From DAOUMU01 sp034409055 (GTDB lineage: Bacteria > Chloroflexota > Anaerolineae > 4572-78 > J111): 11,808 bases of DNA. Where the stretch lies: assembly GCA_034409055.1 (NCBI GenBank), contig DAOUMU010000279.1, forward strand, positions 1 through 11,808, written 5' to 3'. The notes beneath the pieces are model-generated. The model was not told the DNA's origin. It worked only from the letters and a program-made list of their open reading frames with translations, and ran no database searches. A program made the translations under genes and the position numbers. Below, piece after piece: positions 5,512 to 11,756 of this stretch (its first letter is position 1; every line of letters starts with the position of its first letter).

Positions 5512-7896
5512 TTACCGCCTTGTTTCTACCCACAGCTTTTCCCCATCGGTGCTAAACTCAATCGTGCCCCGCTCATCGGTGCGCAAAATCGTCAGACCGC
5601 GCTCGGCGTACCGTTCCAGTACCTCCGGCGCTGGATGACCGAAGCCATTATCTTTACCCACCGAGATAACCACAATCTGTGGGTTGACCGCCTCCAGAAA
5701 CGTATCGCTGGAGGAGGTATTGCTGCCGTGATGAGGACTTTTGAGAACCGTGGCCGCTAAGGGTACCTTGGTTTGTACCAATTTGCGTTCGACCGGCTGC
5801 TCGATGTCGCCGGGCAGCAAAAAACTGATTTGGCCGCATTGCAGACGTAAAACGATTGAACGGTTGTTCGGTTCATCCATACCGGCCATCGTCCGGCCGG
5901 GGTTGAGAATGGTGGCCGTGATCCCATCCCCCAGGGCCAATTGCATACCGGCCTGGCCAGTTGTGGGCGCCAGTTGTGCCTCAGCCAGTTCCGTTTCCCA
6001 TTCCTGGTAAAGTTCGCCTGTGCCCTCAATATCCGTGACCAGGACTTGCTCCACCCGGTAGCGGTCCAGCAGCGAGACCAATCCACCCAGGTGGTCACTA
6101 TCCGGGTGAGTGTTGATGACCACCTCCAGCGTGCGGTCCCAGAAAGGCATTTCCTGGCCCAATCGCCAATTCAGTTCGGTGACCGAGGGACCACCGTCGA
6201 GGAGTATCTGGCGACCATCGGGCAGGGTAATCAGAATAGCGTCGCCTTGACCCACATCTAAAAAAGCAACATGCAGGCGACCATCCGGCAGGGCCAGCAC
6301 AGCCAACCAGACCAGCAGAGCCACCACGCCTGCCCCGCCAACCCACAAGCGGGTCGTCAAGGAGCCGATTTCCGGCAGGGCAAAGCGAGGCCGTACTACC
6401 TCATCTTCGCGGGGTTGGTTGGCCCACCAGATACCGGCGGCGATGGCCGCATACATCAAAACCAGTAGCCAGAAGGGAAATCTCCCCAGGTCCAGCGAGG
6501 CGTAGGGCAGGCGGGCGGTCAGCTCGACGACCCAGACCGACCAGGCCAGGGGCAGCCAGACCAGCCAGCCGGCCAGTTGGCCCAGGGGCAGCCAGAGCAT
6601 ACCGGCCAGCGCGGCCAGCCCCCCCACGATCATAATCGGCGGCTGGACCGGCAGGATGAGCAAATTGGTCAGCAGCGAAATGATGGATAGCCGTCCAAAA
6701 TGGTAAACAATGAGCGGACCGGTAATAATCTGCGCGGCCAGGGTAATAATCAGCAGCTCGTTGAGCAGGGCCATAGCCAGGCCCACTTGCTCCGTTTTGA
6801 GGTGGCGCTTTAGCAGACCGAAGGTCGCCCGCTCCAAAGGGGGCACGAGCACAATCAGGCCCAGGGTGGCCATAAAGCTCAGTTGAAAACCCACATCCCA
6901 CAAAATAAGGGGATTGATGAGGCTCAGAATCAAGGCAGAAAAGAAGAGTGAATTAATGGCTAAACTTGGTCGCCCAACCGAAATTCCCACCACAAACACA
7001 GTCCCCATGACCGCAGCCCGGCTAACGGCGGCATCGGCCCCGACTAAAAAGGTGTAAATTATAACCCCTACAATCGCTAACGGTGGGGCATAACGTTTTC
7101 CAAATACACGCTGGCCGAGCAAAAGAAAAATCCCGGCGATCAAAGCGATATTACTGCCCGAAATTACGATCACATGAGAGGTGCCGGTCAGGTTGAACTT
7201 CTCGTACAAGGCGCGGGGAATGCCGGTTTCGATACCTAACAGGATGCCGTTGAGTAGTGAGGCGTAGGGTTCGGCCAGGATGCGGTTGATAGTTTGTGAG
7301 GCACGAACTTTAAAGGTCAATAATGCCGTCCAAAATGGATTACCCTGGTTGCTTTCGATGAGTTCGATTTGAGGGCGGCGCATCATTGAGTGGATGCCAA
7401 AGCGAGCTAAATAATCCTTGTAGTTGAAGTCGTCAAAAATAGGCGGCGTTTCCAGTTGACCCGTAACGGTCAGGTAATCGCCGTAGAAGCGCTCGGGGTA
7501 ACGCGCTGCCCGAACAAGGACCAGGCCCTCCACCGGCCGGAACGTGTCACCGCTTTGAAGGGACTCGGCCCGCAACCGGAGGTTGATATAGTCGTCGCGC
7601 ACATCCGGCTCATCGACGACGCGGCCAATGATTTTGACGGGAACATTATCATCGTTGTAAAACGCGATATGGGTCTCATCGAAGGTGGGCTGGAAGAAAC
7701 TCAGGCGAAAAGCGCCGGCAGCCAGGGCTAGAGCAAGGACAGCTCCGGTCCGCACATGGGGGCTGTGTCGATAAAGGAACAGCGCGCTCAGGGCAGGCAA
7801 ACTGGCTATGGCGACAACAGGCCAGGGCAGGTTCAGCCAACGAGCCAAAGCAATACCAACGATCCAGGCGACACCTAAACGAGATAATAAAGGCAC
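5512..7896 (-). CDS. comEC: ComEC/Rec2-type DNA internalisation channel protein
   Basis: A 794-aa inner-membrane protein that carries single-stranded DNA across the cytoplasmic membrane during natural transformation. It has the full three-part layout: N-terminal membrane helices with an OB-like soluble part (about 1-190), the central competence domain with multiple helices (about 200-490, including HVIVISGSNIALIAG at 241-255 and VSRAAVMGT at 291-299), and a C-terminal metallo-beta-lactamase-like domain. In the last, AFLDVGQGDAILI (544-556), NTHPDSDHLGGL (595-606), LPGDIE (694-699), SPHHGSN (720-726) and GHP (753-755) are intact, so the putative nuclease site is not degraded. Length is normal for the family. 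The start is GTG at 7896, with GGGAG seven bases upstream; an overlapping ATG just after that site is in another frame. No other competence genes are in view. Confidence 0.96.
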   Translation of the reverse strand: MPLLSRLGVAWIVGIALARWLNLPWPVVAIASLPALSALFLYRHSPHVRTGAVLALALAAGAFRLSFFQPTFDETHIAFYNDDNVPVKIIGRVVDEPDVRDDYINLRLRAESLQSGDTFRPVEGLVLVRAARYPERFYGDYLTVTGQLETPPIFDDFNYKDYLARFGIHSMMRRPQIELIESNQGNPFWTALLTFKVRASQTINRILAEPYASLLNGILLGIETGIPRALYEKFNLTGTSHVIVISGSNIALIAGIFLLLGQRVFGKRYAPPLAIVGVIIYTFLVGADAAVSRAAVMGTVFVVGISVGRPSLAINSLFFSALILSLINPLILWDVGFQLSFMATLGLIVLVPPLERATFGLLKRHLKTEQVGLAMALLNELLIITLAAQIITGPLIVYHFGRLSIISLLTNLLILPVQPPIMIVGGLAALAGMLWLPLGQLAGWLVWLPLAWSVWVVELTARLPYASLDLGRFPFWLLVLMYAAIAAGIWWANQPREDEVVRPRFALPEIGSLTTRLWVGGAGVVALLVWLAVLALPDGRLHVAFLDVGQGDAILITLPDGRQILLDGGPSVTELNWRLGQEMPFWDRTLEVVINTHPDSDHLGGLVSLLDRYRVEQVLVTDIEGTGELYQEWETELAEAQLAPTTGQAGMQLALGDGITATILNPGRTMAGMDEPNNRSIVLRLQCGQISFLLPGDIEQPVERKLVQTKVPLAATVLKSPHHGSNTSSSDTFLEAVNPQIVVISVGKDNGFGHPAPEVLERYAERGLTILRTDERGTIEFSTDGEKLWVETRR

Positions 7897-7955
7897 TAAA
7901 CATCTCCCAACTACGGGATTTTAACATAGCCAGGAGCGGGTAGTCAAAGTGATAA

Positions 7956-8020
7956 GGGAGTTCCGAAATTTAAATCATCCCAAAACTTTCGGCGGACACA
8001 GGTATTTTTTCGGAACTGCC
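7956..8020. mobile_element. 65-bp inverted-repeat element with TAA flanks
   Basis: The ends GGGAGTTCCGAAA (7956-7968) and the complement of 8008-8020 (GGCAGTTCCGAAA) match at 12 of 13 positions and enclose 39 bp. TAA stands directly outside both ends (7953-7955 and 8021-8023), as a 3-bp TNA-type target duplication would look. It sits in the divergent region between comEC and the capA-like gene. It could instead serve as an extended binding site or hairpin; the three-base flank alone is weak evidence. Confidence 0.45.
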
Positions 8021-8030
8021 TAAATAAGGT

Positions 8031-8036
8031 ATACTT
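8031..8036 (+). promoter_or_regulatory. possible -10 box (TATACT) of the capA-like operon
   Basis: TATACT lies about 98 bp upstream of the capA-like start, in an AT-rich stretch immediately after the 65-bp inverted-repeat element. At 17-bp spacing the -35 position reads TTTTCG, a poor match, and falls inside the right arm of that element. If this promoter is real, the element would supply its -35 region. Confidence 0.3.
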
Positions 8037-8133
8037 GCTTATATGGGGCTAGTTGTATAACAATTTATGGCTGCTTACGCCGTAGAATCAGCAAGTTAGG
8101 CTCACTTTTACATTTTTTCATAGGCATACCGCT

Positions 8134-9387
8134 ATGCACAGCAAGCTGCTTTTATACAGTCTGACCGGATTTTTCCTTTTCGCTTTATCAACCGGGCTGG
8201 CTTGTGGCCAAAAGGTAACCAGAAGCGATCAAGCTTCACCCCTTAACCTCCAACCATCCCCTCAACCATCAAGCCCTGCCAATCTCATCACCATGTTCAT
8301 GTGTGGTGACGTCATGACAGGCAGAGGCATTGATCAACTGTTACCTCATCCTGGCGATCCTCTTATCCACGAACCATTCATAAAAAATGCCAACGGATAT
8401 GTAGAACTGGCCGAGAAGGCCACGGGTCCGCTTCAGAAACCGGTCACCTTCTCTTACATCTGGGGAGACGCTCTGGAGGAATTGGAACGCGTCGCCCCGG
8501 ATTTGAGGATAATCAATTTAGAAACAAGCGTAACCAGCAGTAACGATTATTGGCCGGATAAGGGTATAAATTATAAAATGAATCCGCAAAATATCCCCTG
8601 TCTGACAGCCGCCAAAATAGATTATTGTTCCCTCGCCAATAACCATATTCTTGACTGGGGCTACGCCGGTCTCACCGAAACATTAGCCACCTTGCAGAAA
8701 GTGAAGATAAACACCGCCGGAGCAGGTCAAAACCTTCAGCAAGCACAAGCGCCAGCCGTGATGGCCGTTGAGGGCAAAGGCAGAGTCATTGTGTTCTCCT
8801 ACGGCTTGACCACCAGTGGCATCCCTCACAATTGGGCCGCTTCAGAAGACAAGCCCGGTGTCAATCTGTTAACAGACCTGTCCGATAAAACCGTCCGGCA
8901 TCTCGCCGCACAGGTCCAGGCCGTGAAACAACCGGGAGACATTGTCGTTGCCTCCATTCATTGGGGCAGTAATTGGGGATACGATATCCCTCCTGCCCAA
9001 ACAGAATTTGCCCATAAACTAATTGATCAGGCCGGTGTGGACCTCATTCACGGCCATTCATCCCACCACGTCAAAGGCATAGAAGTTTATCAGGCCAAGC
9101 TCATTATCTACGGCTCCGGTGACTTTCTCAACGACTATGAAGGTATCGGCGGCTATGAGAATTTTAGAAGTGATCTAGCCTTGATGTACTTTGTGAGTGT
9201 GGATCCAGCCACCGGCAAGCTCGTTCACTTGCAAATGACGCCCATCCAGATAAAACACTTTAGAGCGAATCGAGCCTCAAGAGCAGACGCGCTGTGGTTA
9301 AGCGATACCTTAAACAGAGAAGGTCAACAATTTGGCACGCGAGTGGAAATGAACCGGGCCAATGCCTTAACCCTAAAATGGGATTAA
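8134..9387 (+). CDS. CapA-family secreted protein (poly-gamma-glutamate capsule synthesis/metallophosphatase-like)
   Basis: A 417-aa protein of the PGA_cap/CapA family, calcineurin-like in fold. The N-terminus has a hydrophobic signal segment (4-23) ending GLAC at C24, which may be a non-canonical lipoprotein site or a plain Sec signal. A Ser/Pro-rich linker (34-49) follows, then the domain with MFMCGDVMTGRG (54-65), IINLETS (126-132), SLANNHILDWGYAGL (166-180), ASIHWGSNWGY (273-283), HGHSSHH (306-312) and IIYGSGDFLND (324-334). These are the metal-site blocks of the family. Relatives act in poly-gamma-glutamate anchoring or are uncharacterised surface proteins; no capB or capC genes are nearby, so a capsule role is not shown. 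The start is the ATG at 8134, with no clear Shine-Dalgarno. The next gene begins within 50 bp, probably in the same operon. Confidence 0.9.
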   Translation: MHSKLLLYSLTGFFLFALSTGLACGQKVTRSDQASPLNLQPSPQPSSPANLITMFMCGDVMTGRGIDQLLPHPGDPLIHEPFIKNANGYVELAEKATGPLQKPVTFSYIWGDALEELERVAPDLRIINLETSVTSSNDYWPDKGINYKMNPQNIPCLTAAKIDYCSLANNHILDWGYAGLTETLATLQKVKINTAGAGQNLQQAQAPAVMAVEGKGRVIVFSYGLTTSGIPHNWAASEDKPGVNLLTDLSDKTVRHLAAQVQAVKQPGDIVVASIHWGSNWGYDIPPAQTEFAHKLIDQAGVDLIHGHSSHHVKGIEVYQAKLIIYGSGDFLNDYEGIGGYENFRSDLALMYFVSVDPATGKLVHLQMTPIQIKHFRANRASRADALWLSDTLNREGQQFGTRVEMNRANALTLKWD

Positions 9388-9436
9388 TTCCTGGTGAGGG
9401 AGCAGAATGAACCAACAACCCAAAGGGAGCAGATCA

Positions 9437-9928
9437 ATGAATACCACCATCCTGATTCTGGCCGCTGTGGCTGCGATACTACTGGTTATTGCCTTCTGGC
9501 GAGGGCGTGACCTGCCGTCGGCTGGACTATTGGCCGCTGGCCACACCCTGTGGCGCAACCTGCCCATCCTGTTGTTGGGTTTTGTCATCGCCGGGCTGGT
9601 CCAGGTACTCGTCCCCAAAGAACTGATTTCGCATTGGTTGGGCGCCCAGGCCGGGGTCAAGGGTGTTCTTATCGCCTGTCTGGCCGGTGGGTTGGTCCCT
9701 GGCTCGCCCTATGCCGTCTTCCCCCTCGTCGCTGCCCTCTATCAAGCCGGGGCCGGCCTGGGCGCAGTGGTCGCCTTCGTCTCCGCCTGGTCATTATGGT
9801 CCGTCTCTCGTCTGCCCATAGAGATGGCCCTCATCGATCCCAGGGCTGCCCTCGTTCGCTACGGCCTCACCTTCCTGGTCCCTCCCTTTGCCGGCCTGTT
9901 GGCCAATGCCCTCACCCGACTGCTATAA
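9437..9928 (+). CDS. half-sized permease-like integral membrane protein (COG0701/ArsP-like)
   Basis: A membrane protein of 163 aa (173 aa from the alternative upstream ATG at 9407). About four to five hydrophobic segments are visible. The stretch WRNLPILLLGFVIAGL is followed by VLVPKELISHWLGAQAGVKG, ACLAGGLVPGSPYAVFPLVAAL and SAWSLWSVSRLPIEMAL. Repeated Gly-Pro re-entrant-like motifs of this sort occur in the predicted permeases of COG0701 (UPF0718/ArsP-like), which are usually about 300 aa with two such repeats. This gene carries only one, so a dimer is likely. The substrate is unknown. The start at 9437 is preferred because AGGGAGCAGA stands seven bases upstream of it; the same 10-mer also precedes the 9407 ATG at shorter spacing. 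It is probably cotranscribed with the capA-like gene. Confidence 0.75.
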   Translation: MNTTILILAAVAAILLVIAFWRGRDLPSAGLLAAGHTLWRNLPILLLGFVIAGLVQVLVPKELISHWLGAQAGVKGVLIACLAGGLVPGSPYAVFPLVAALYQAGAGLGAVVAFVSAWSLWSVSRLPIEMALIDPRAALVRYGLTFLVPPFAGLLANALTRLL

Positions 9929-10165
9929 GCCACCCGCCAGGACCTGCCGTTGTCCAAAAAAACACCTTTGCCCACCAAAAATCATTACGCAGTACCCAAT
10001 ATGCAGTTTAAGACAGCCAAACCCACAACAGCGCCGCAAGCCGTGCCACTGTAGCCTTTTTTTAATTAAGATGATAAAATGTTATGGTAGACTTGTAGAA
10101 TATAGAACCAGAATTGACAATGAAAAAGTAGCTTCCGGTGAGGCAACCTCATAAAGCATCCAACC

Positions 10166-10212
10166 ACGTAAAACGTAAAAGTGAGCCGTAGATAAGACAT
10201 TACGCTTCACGT
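10166..10212. repeat. degenerate copy of the 2197-2244 palindromic repeat
   Basis: The left arm ACGTAAAACGTAA (10166-10178) and the right arm TTACGCTTCACGT (10200-10212) pair at 11 of 13 positions. The right arm with its leading CA and trailing C (CATTACGCTTCACGTC, 10198-10213) is one base different from the equivalent at 2230-2245. The loop sequence is unrelated. Two copies in one window support an interspersed palindromic family. Confidence 0.6.
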
Positions 10213-10252
10213 CACTTGCCCTGCGGGTTTACGTCACTTGCCCTGTGGGTTC
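10209..10252. repeat. 22-bp tandem repeat, two copies
   Basis: Two head-to-tail units, 10209-10230 and 10231-10252, share the core ACGTCACTTGCCCTG and GGGTT with two differences (C/T within the unit and T/C at its end). The first unit overlaps the right arm of the adjacent palindrome, so it may have arisen by slippage at that hairpin. Confidence 0.75.
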
Positions 10253-10333
10253 ACGAGTTGGCTGGCGACATCAAGTGGAAGTTACTTTTTGCCCCGCTGG
10301 CAAGCCAAATTCTGGTTTGATTATTATCGAACT

Positions 10334-10530
10334 ACTGCCCACCTGTTCACCCATATCGGGGTGACAGATAGGCAGTGACTATATAGCCCTTAGTCGGACA
10401 GCAATACAGCTATATCTGATTGGTAAGAAAACACAGTCCGGTTGGTAGTCCGGATGCACGCCAGGCGTGTCGTATCCTTCCCTCTCGGGATGTCCATTAC
10501 CATCATCTTTACAAACAAAGAGAGGGTAAA
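10334..10530 (+). promoter_or_regulatory. structured leader of yjdF, candidate yjdF riboswitch with ribosome-site sequestration
   Basis: The 197 nt before yjdF are non-coding and heavily structured. A strong hairpin comprises ACTGCC (10334-10339) with GGCAGT (10371-10376), CTG with CAG, and TCACCC (10347-10352) with GGGTGA (10359-10364). A second stem pairs ATATAGC (10381-10387) with GCTATAT (10409-10415). CGGAC (10395-10399) in its loop can pair with GTCCG at 10436-10440 or 10448-10452, a possible pseudoknot with two alternatives. CACGC/GCGTG form a hairpin at 10457-10469. Finally CCCTCTC (10480-10486) is complementary to GAGAGGG (10520-10526), the ribosome site. Known yjdF-motif riboswitches precede yjdF genes, mainly in Firmicutes, and respond to azaaromatic compounds. 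I cannot check the consensus from memory, so the class rests on context and folding. Confidence 0.6.
10520..10526 (+). promoter_or_regulatory. ribosome binding site of yjdF, complementary to an upstream CCCTCTC
   Basis: GAGAGGG ends four bases before the ATG at 10531 and decides this start over in-frame upstream codons that lie within the structured leader. Its exact 7-base complement occurs 34 bases upstream (10480-10486), so access by ribosomes may be switchable. Confidence 0.6.
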
Positions 10531-10941
10531 ATGAAATTGACAGTATTTTTTGATGGTCAGTTTTGGGTGGGACTTATTGAATGGCAGACTGAAGCAGGTT
10601 TATTTGTGTCGCGGCACATTTTTGGCGCTGAACCAAAAGATGAAGAGATATTTGCTTTTGTCAATCAGCAACTCACATCAATCGTGAATTCACAGACAGT
10701 TAGTGTGGCGGTCAAAGCAGAGAGAAGGATACGAATTAATCCCAAACGTATGGCTCGCGAAGTTGCTCGTGAAATGAAGGCGGCGCCTGTCTCAACAAAA
10801 GCCCAGGAGGTTTTGAAGTTACAGTTGGCAGAAAACAAAAGGAAAAAGCGGGTTTTAACGAAGGAACAAAAGCGTAAAAAACAAGAAGAGAAGTGGCTAT
10901 TAAGGCAGAAGAAAGCGAAGCAAAAACATAGAGGAAGATAA
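10531..10941 (+). CDS. yjdF: YjdF family protein (DUF2992)
   Basis: A 136-aa protein of the YjdF/DUF2992 family, whose function is not established; its link to a riboswitch that senses azaaromatic compounds suggests a role in handling such molecules. The N-terminus MKLTVFFDGQFWVGLIE is highly typical, and VSRHIFGAEPKDEEIFAFV (26-44) and the RRIRINPKRMAREVARE region (65-81) also fit. The last 50 residues are a Lys/Arg-rich helix (KRKKRVLTKEQKRKKQEEKW), suggesting coiled-coil or RNA/ribosome contact. The start is the ATG behind GAGAGGG, giving the usual family N-terminus. Base composition is visibly more AT-rich than that of the genes to the left. It stands alone and is followed by a hairpin, so it is likely a single-gene unit controlled by its leader. 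Confidence 0.93.
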   Translation: MKLTVFFDGQFWVGLIEWQTEAGLFVSRHIFGAEPKDEEIFAFVNQQLTSIVNSQTVSVAVKAERRIRINPKRMAREVAREMKAAPVSTKAQEVLKLQLAENKRKKRVLTKEQKRKKQEEKWLLRQKKAKQKHRGR

Positions 10942-10943
10942 CG

Positions 10944-10987
10944 TTGTGATGCAATTTCTTGCAACACAATCTGACTGTTGTTTTTTG
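10944..10987 (+). terminator. probable Rho-independent terminator of yjdF
   Basis: TTGTGATGCAA (10944-10954) and TTGCAACACAA (10959-10969) pair at 10 of 11 positions around a TTTC loop. They start three bases after the yjdF stop. The following T-rich tract (TTGTTTTTTG) begins about ten bases downstream rather than directly, and the stem is AT-rich, so efficiency is uncertain. Confidence 0.5.
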
Positions 10988-11078
10988 TCCTGATCCCTAT
11001 GTGCTCAGATAGGATAGCAGGAGTGTTTTGGCAAAGGTATTGGATCAGGAGAATAATCCATTTCAATTCACACCAACC
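10988..11078. other. non-coding spacer with a 9-bp inverted repeat
   Basis: TCCTGATCC (10988-10996) and GGATCAGGA (11042-11050) are perfect inverted repeats 45 bp apart. A smaller CCTAT/ATAGG hairpin (10996-11000 with 11009-11013) lies inside. No gene is visible between yjdF and the NTF2-like gene. Confidence 0.45.
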
Positions 11079-11202
11079 GCCCAACAACGGCTTATACCCG
11101 ACTGCCTGCCGCTCGGTTTAATAAGCACACTTTACCAGCGAACAAACCGTTCAGTGGAGTAAGTCTTGCCAACCCGCAATTGTGTGAATAGCGGCGTTGG
11201 GT
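11079..11202 (+). repeat. attC-like imperfect inverted repeat upstream of the NTF2-like gene
   Basis: GCCCAAC (11079-11085) fits the integron box RYYYAAC and GTTGGGT (11196-11202) fits GTTRRRY. Together with flanking CC and GG they form a 9-bp stem with one G-T pair (11077-11085 with 11196-11204). As in real attC sites the left box is followed by AA and the right is preceded by GGC, and there is further partial pairing inside (GGCTTAT region with ATAGC at 11188-11192). The 124-bp span is within the attC range. The central part shows no clean symmetry, and no integrase is in the window. Confidence 0.35.
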
Positions 11203-11241
11203 GGCAAAACACTATCAATCAGTACAGGAGGCATAAACACT

Positions 11242-11637
11242 ATGCAGAATAACCTTGAAATTGCGAAGCGATATTTGGCTACCCTTGAGCAGATGGGAGA
11301 TTGCAATGCCCTTGCCGAGTTCTTCTCCCCTGATGTTGTCCAAGAAGAGTTTCCAAACCGCCTTGTTCCAACCGGAGCCAGGCGTGACCTTGCCGCTATC
11401 CTGGATGGATGTGAACGTGGGAAAAAAGTGTTGTCTGAGCAGCGATATGAGATAAAGAACGCAGTGGTCAGTGGAGACTTTGTTATTATGGAAGTATTGT
11501 GGACGGGTAAAATGGCTGTTGCGGTAGGAACATTACCGGAAGGCGGCGAGATGAAAGCCCATTTTGCCGTGTTTTTAGAGTTTGGTGAGGGCAAGATTGT
11601 GGCCCAACGGAACTATGACTGTTTTGAAGCGTGGTAA
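11242..11637 (+). CDS. NTF2/SnoaL-like fold protein
   Basis: A 131-aa protein matching the nuclear transport factor 2 (SnoaL-like) fold: an N-terminal helix pair (LEIAKRYLATLEQMGDCNALAEFFSPD) then a curved sheet, including VVQEEFPNRLVP (32-43), GDFVIMEVLWTG (78-89), MKAHFAVFLEFGEGKIVAQRNYDCFEAW (104-131). The pattern of a small helix bundle with AEFF-P-V and the closing GKI...RNYDCF is characteristic. Members bind small ligands or act as isomerases or hydrolases; this one cannot be assigned a substrate. No signal peptide is present, so it is cytoplasmic. The start is the ATG at 11242, with AGGAGG (11226-11231) ten bases upstream; a TTG at 11197 would lie inside the attC-like box and is unlikely. 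The small size and isolated position match typical integron or island cargo. Confidence 0.87.
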   Translation: MQNNLEIAKRYLATLEQMGDCNALAEFFSPDVVQEEFPNRLVPTGARRDLAAILDGCERGKKVLSEQRYEIKNAVVSGDFVIMEVLWTGKMAVAVGTLPEGGEMKAHFAVFLEFGEGKIVAQRNYDCFEAW

Positions 11638-11686
11638 TATAGTGTTGATGCTTATGCGGAGCTATGGTTACAATTGCTAATTCCCT

Positions 11687-11719
11687 AACCTGGACAAGCC
11701 AGAACCAAACAGGTTTTTT
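11687..11719 (+). terminator. possible terminator of the NTF2-like gene
   Basis: AACCTG (11687-11692) can pair with CAGGTT (11710-11715) and the stem runs straight into a T tract (to 11719). An alternative inner hairpin CTGG-ACAAG-CCAG overlaps the left arm. The stem is short and the loop is 17 nt, so this is tentative. Confidence 0.4.
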
Positions 11720-11726
11720 CTTTATC

Positions 11727-11756
11727 CACGAATTAACACGAATTTTCACTAATTTT
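11727..11756. repeat. 10-bp tandem repeat, three copies
   Basis: CACGAATTAA, CACGAATTTT and CACTAATTTT follow each other without a gap (11727-11736, 11737-11746, 11747-11756). The phrase is of the low-complexity interspersed kind that recurs in many bacterial genomes. The window ends soon after in non-coding AT-rich sequence, where nothing further can be supported. Confidence 0.6.

Larger units (their letters stand above)
9929..10333. other. 405-bp gap with repeats, no convincing gene
   Basis: No supported gene or clear terminator is visible here. The first 130 bases are AC-rich and then AT-rich. A TGAGG-CAA-CCTCA mini-hairpin occurs near 10139-10153. The degenerate palindrome at 10166-10212 and the 22-bp tandem repeat at 10209-10252 fill the middle. 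Towards 10322-10327 a TATTAT could be a -10 for the yjdF leader, but no -35 matches well. Confidence 0.6.

Noticed and set aside
6401..6901. Overlapping frames within comEC (166 aa and others)
   Set aside because: ComEC motifs run continuously through this region in the main frame; the others are proline/arginine-rich shadows.
9940..9957. Short GCCAGGACCTGCC stretch resembling the 3' box of a cobalamin riboswitch, plus GCCACTGT near 10045
   Set aside because: The two boxes are in the wrong order for the riboswitch, the first lacks the GA of CCAGGAGACCTGCC, and no B12-related gene follows.
10266..10320. Short frame DIKWKLLFAPLASQILV before a TGA, as a possible gene remnant
   Set aside because: Too short, without a start or family match; chance reading in non-coding DNA is the simpler explanation.
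10665..11087. 140-aa open frame antisense to yjdF
   Set aside because: It mirrors the Lys-rich C-terminus of yjdF as a Phe/Cys/Ser-rich frame and reads through the terminator hairpin; no coding support.
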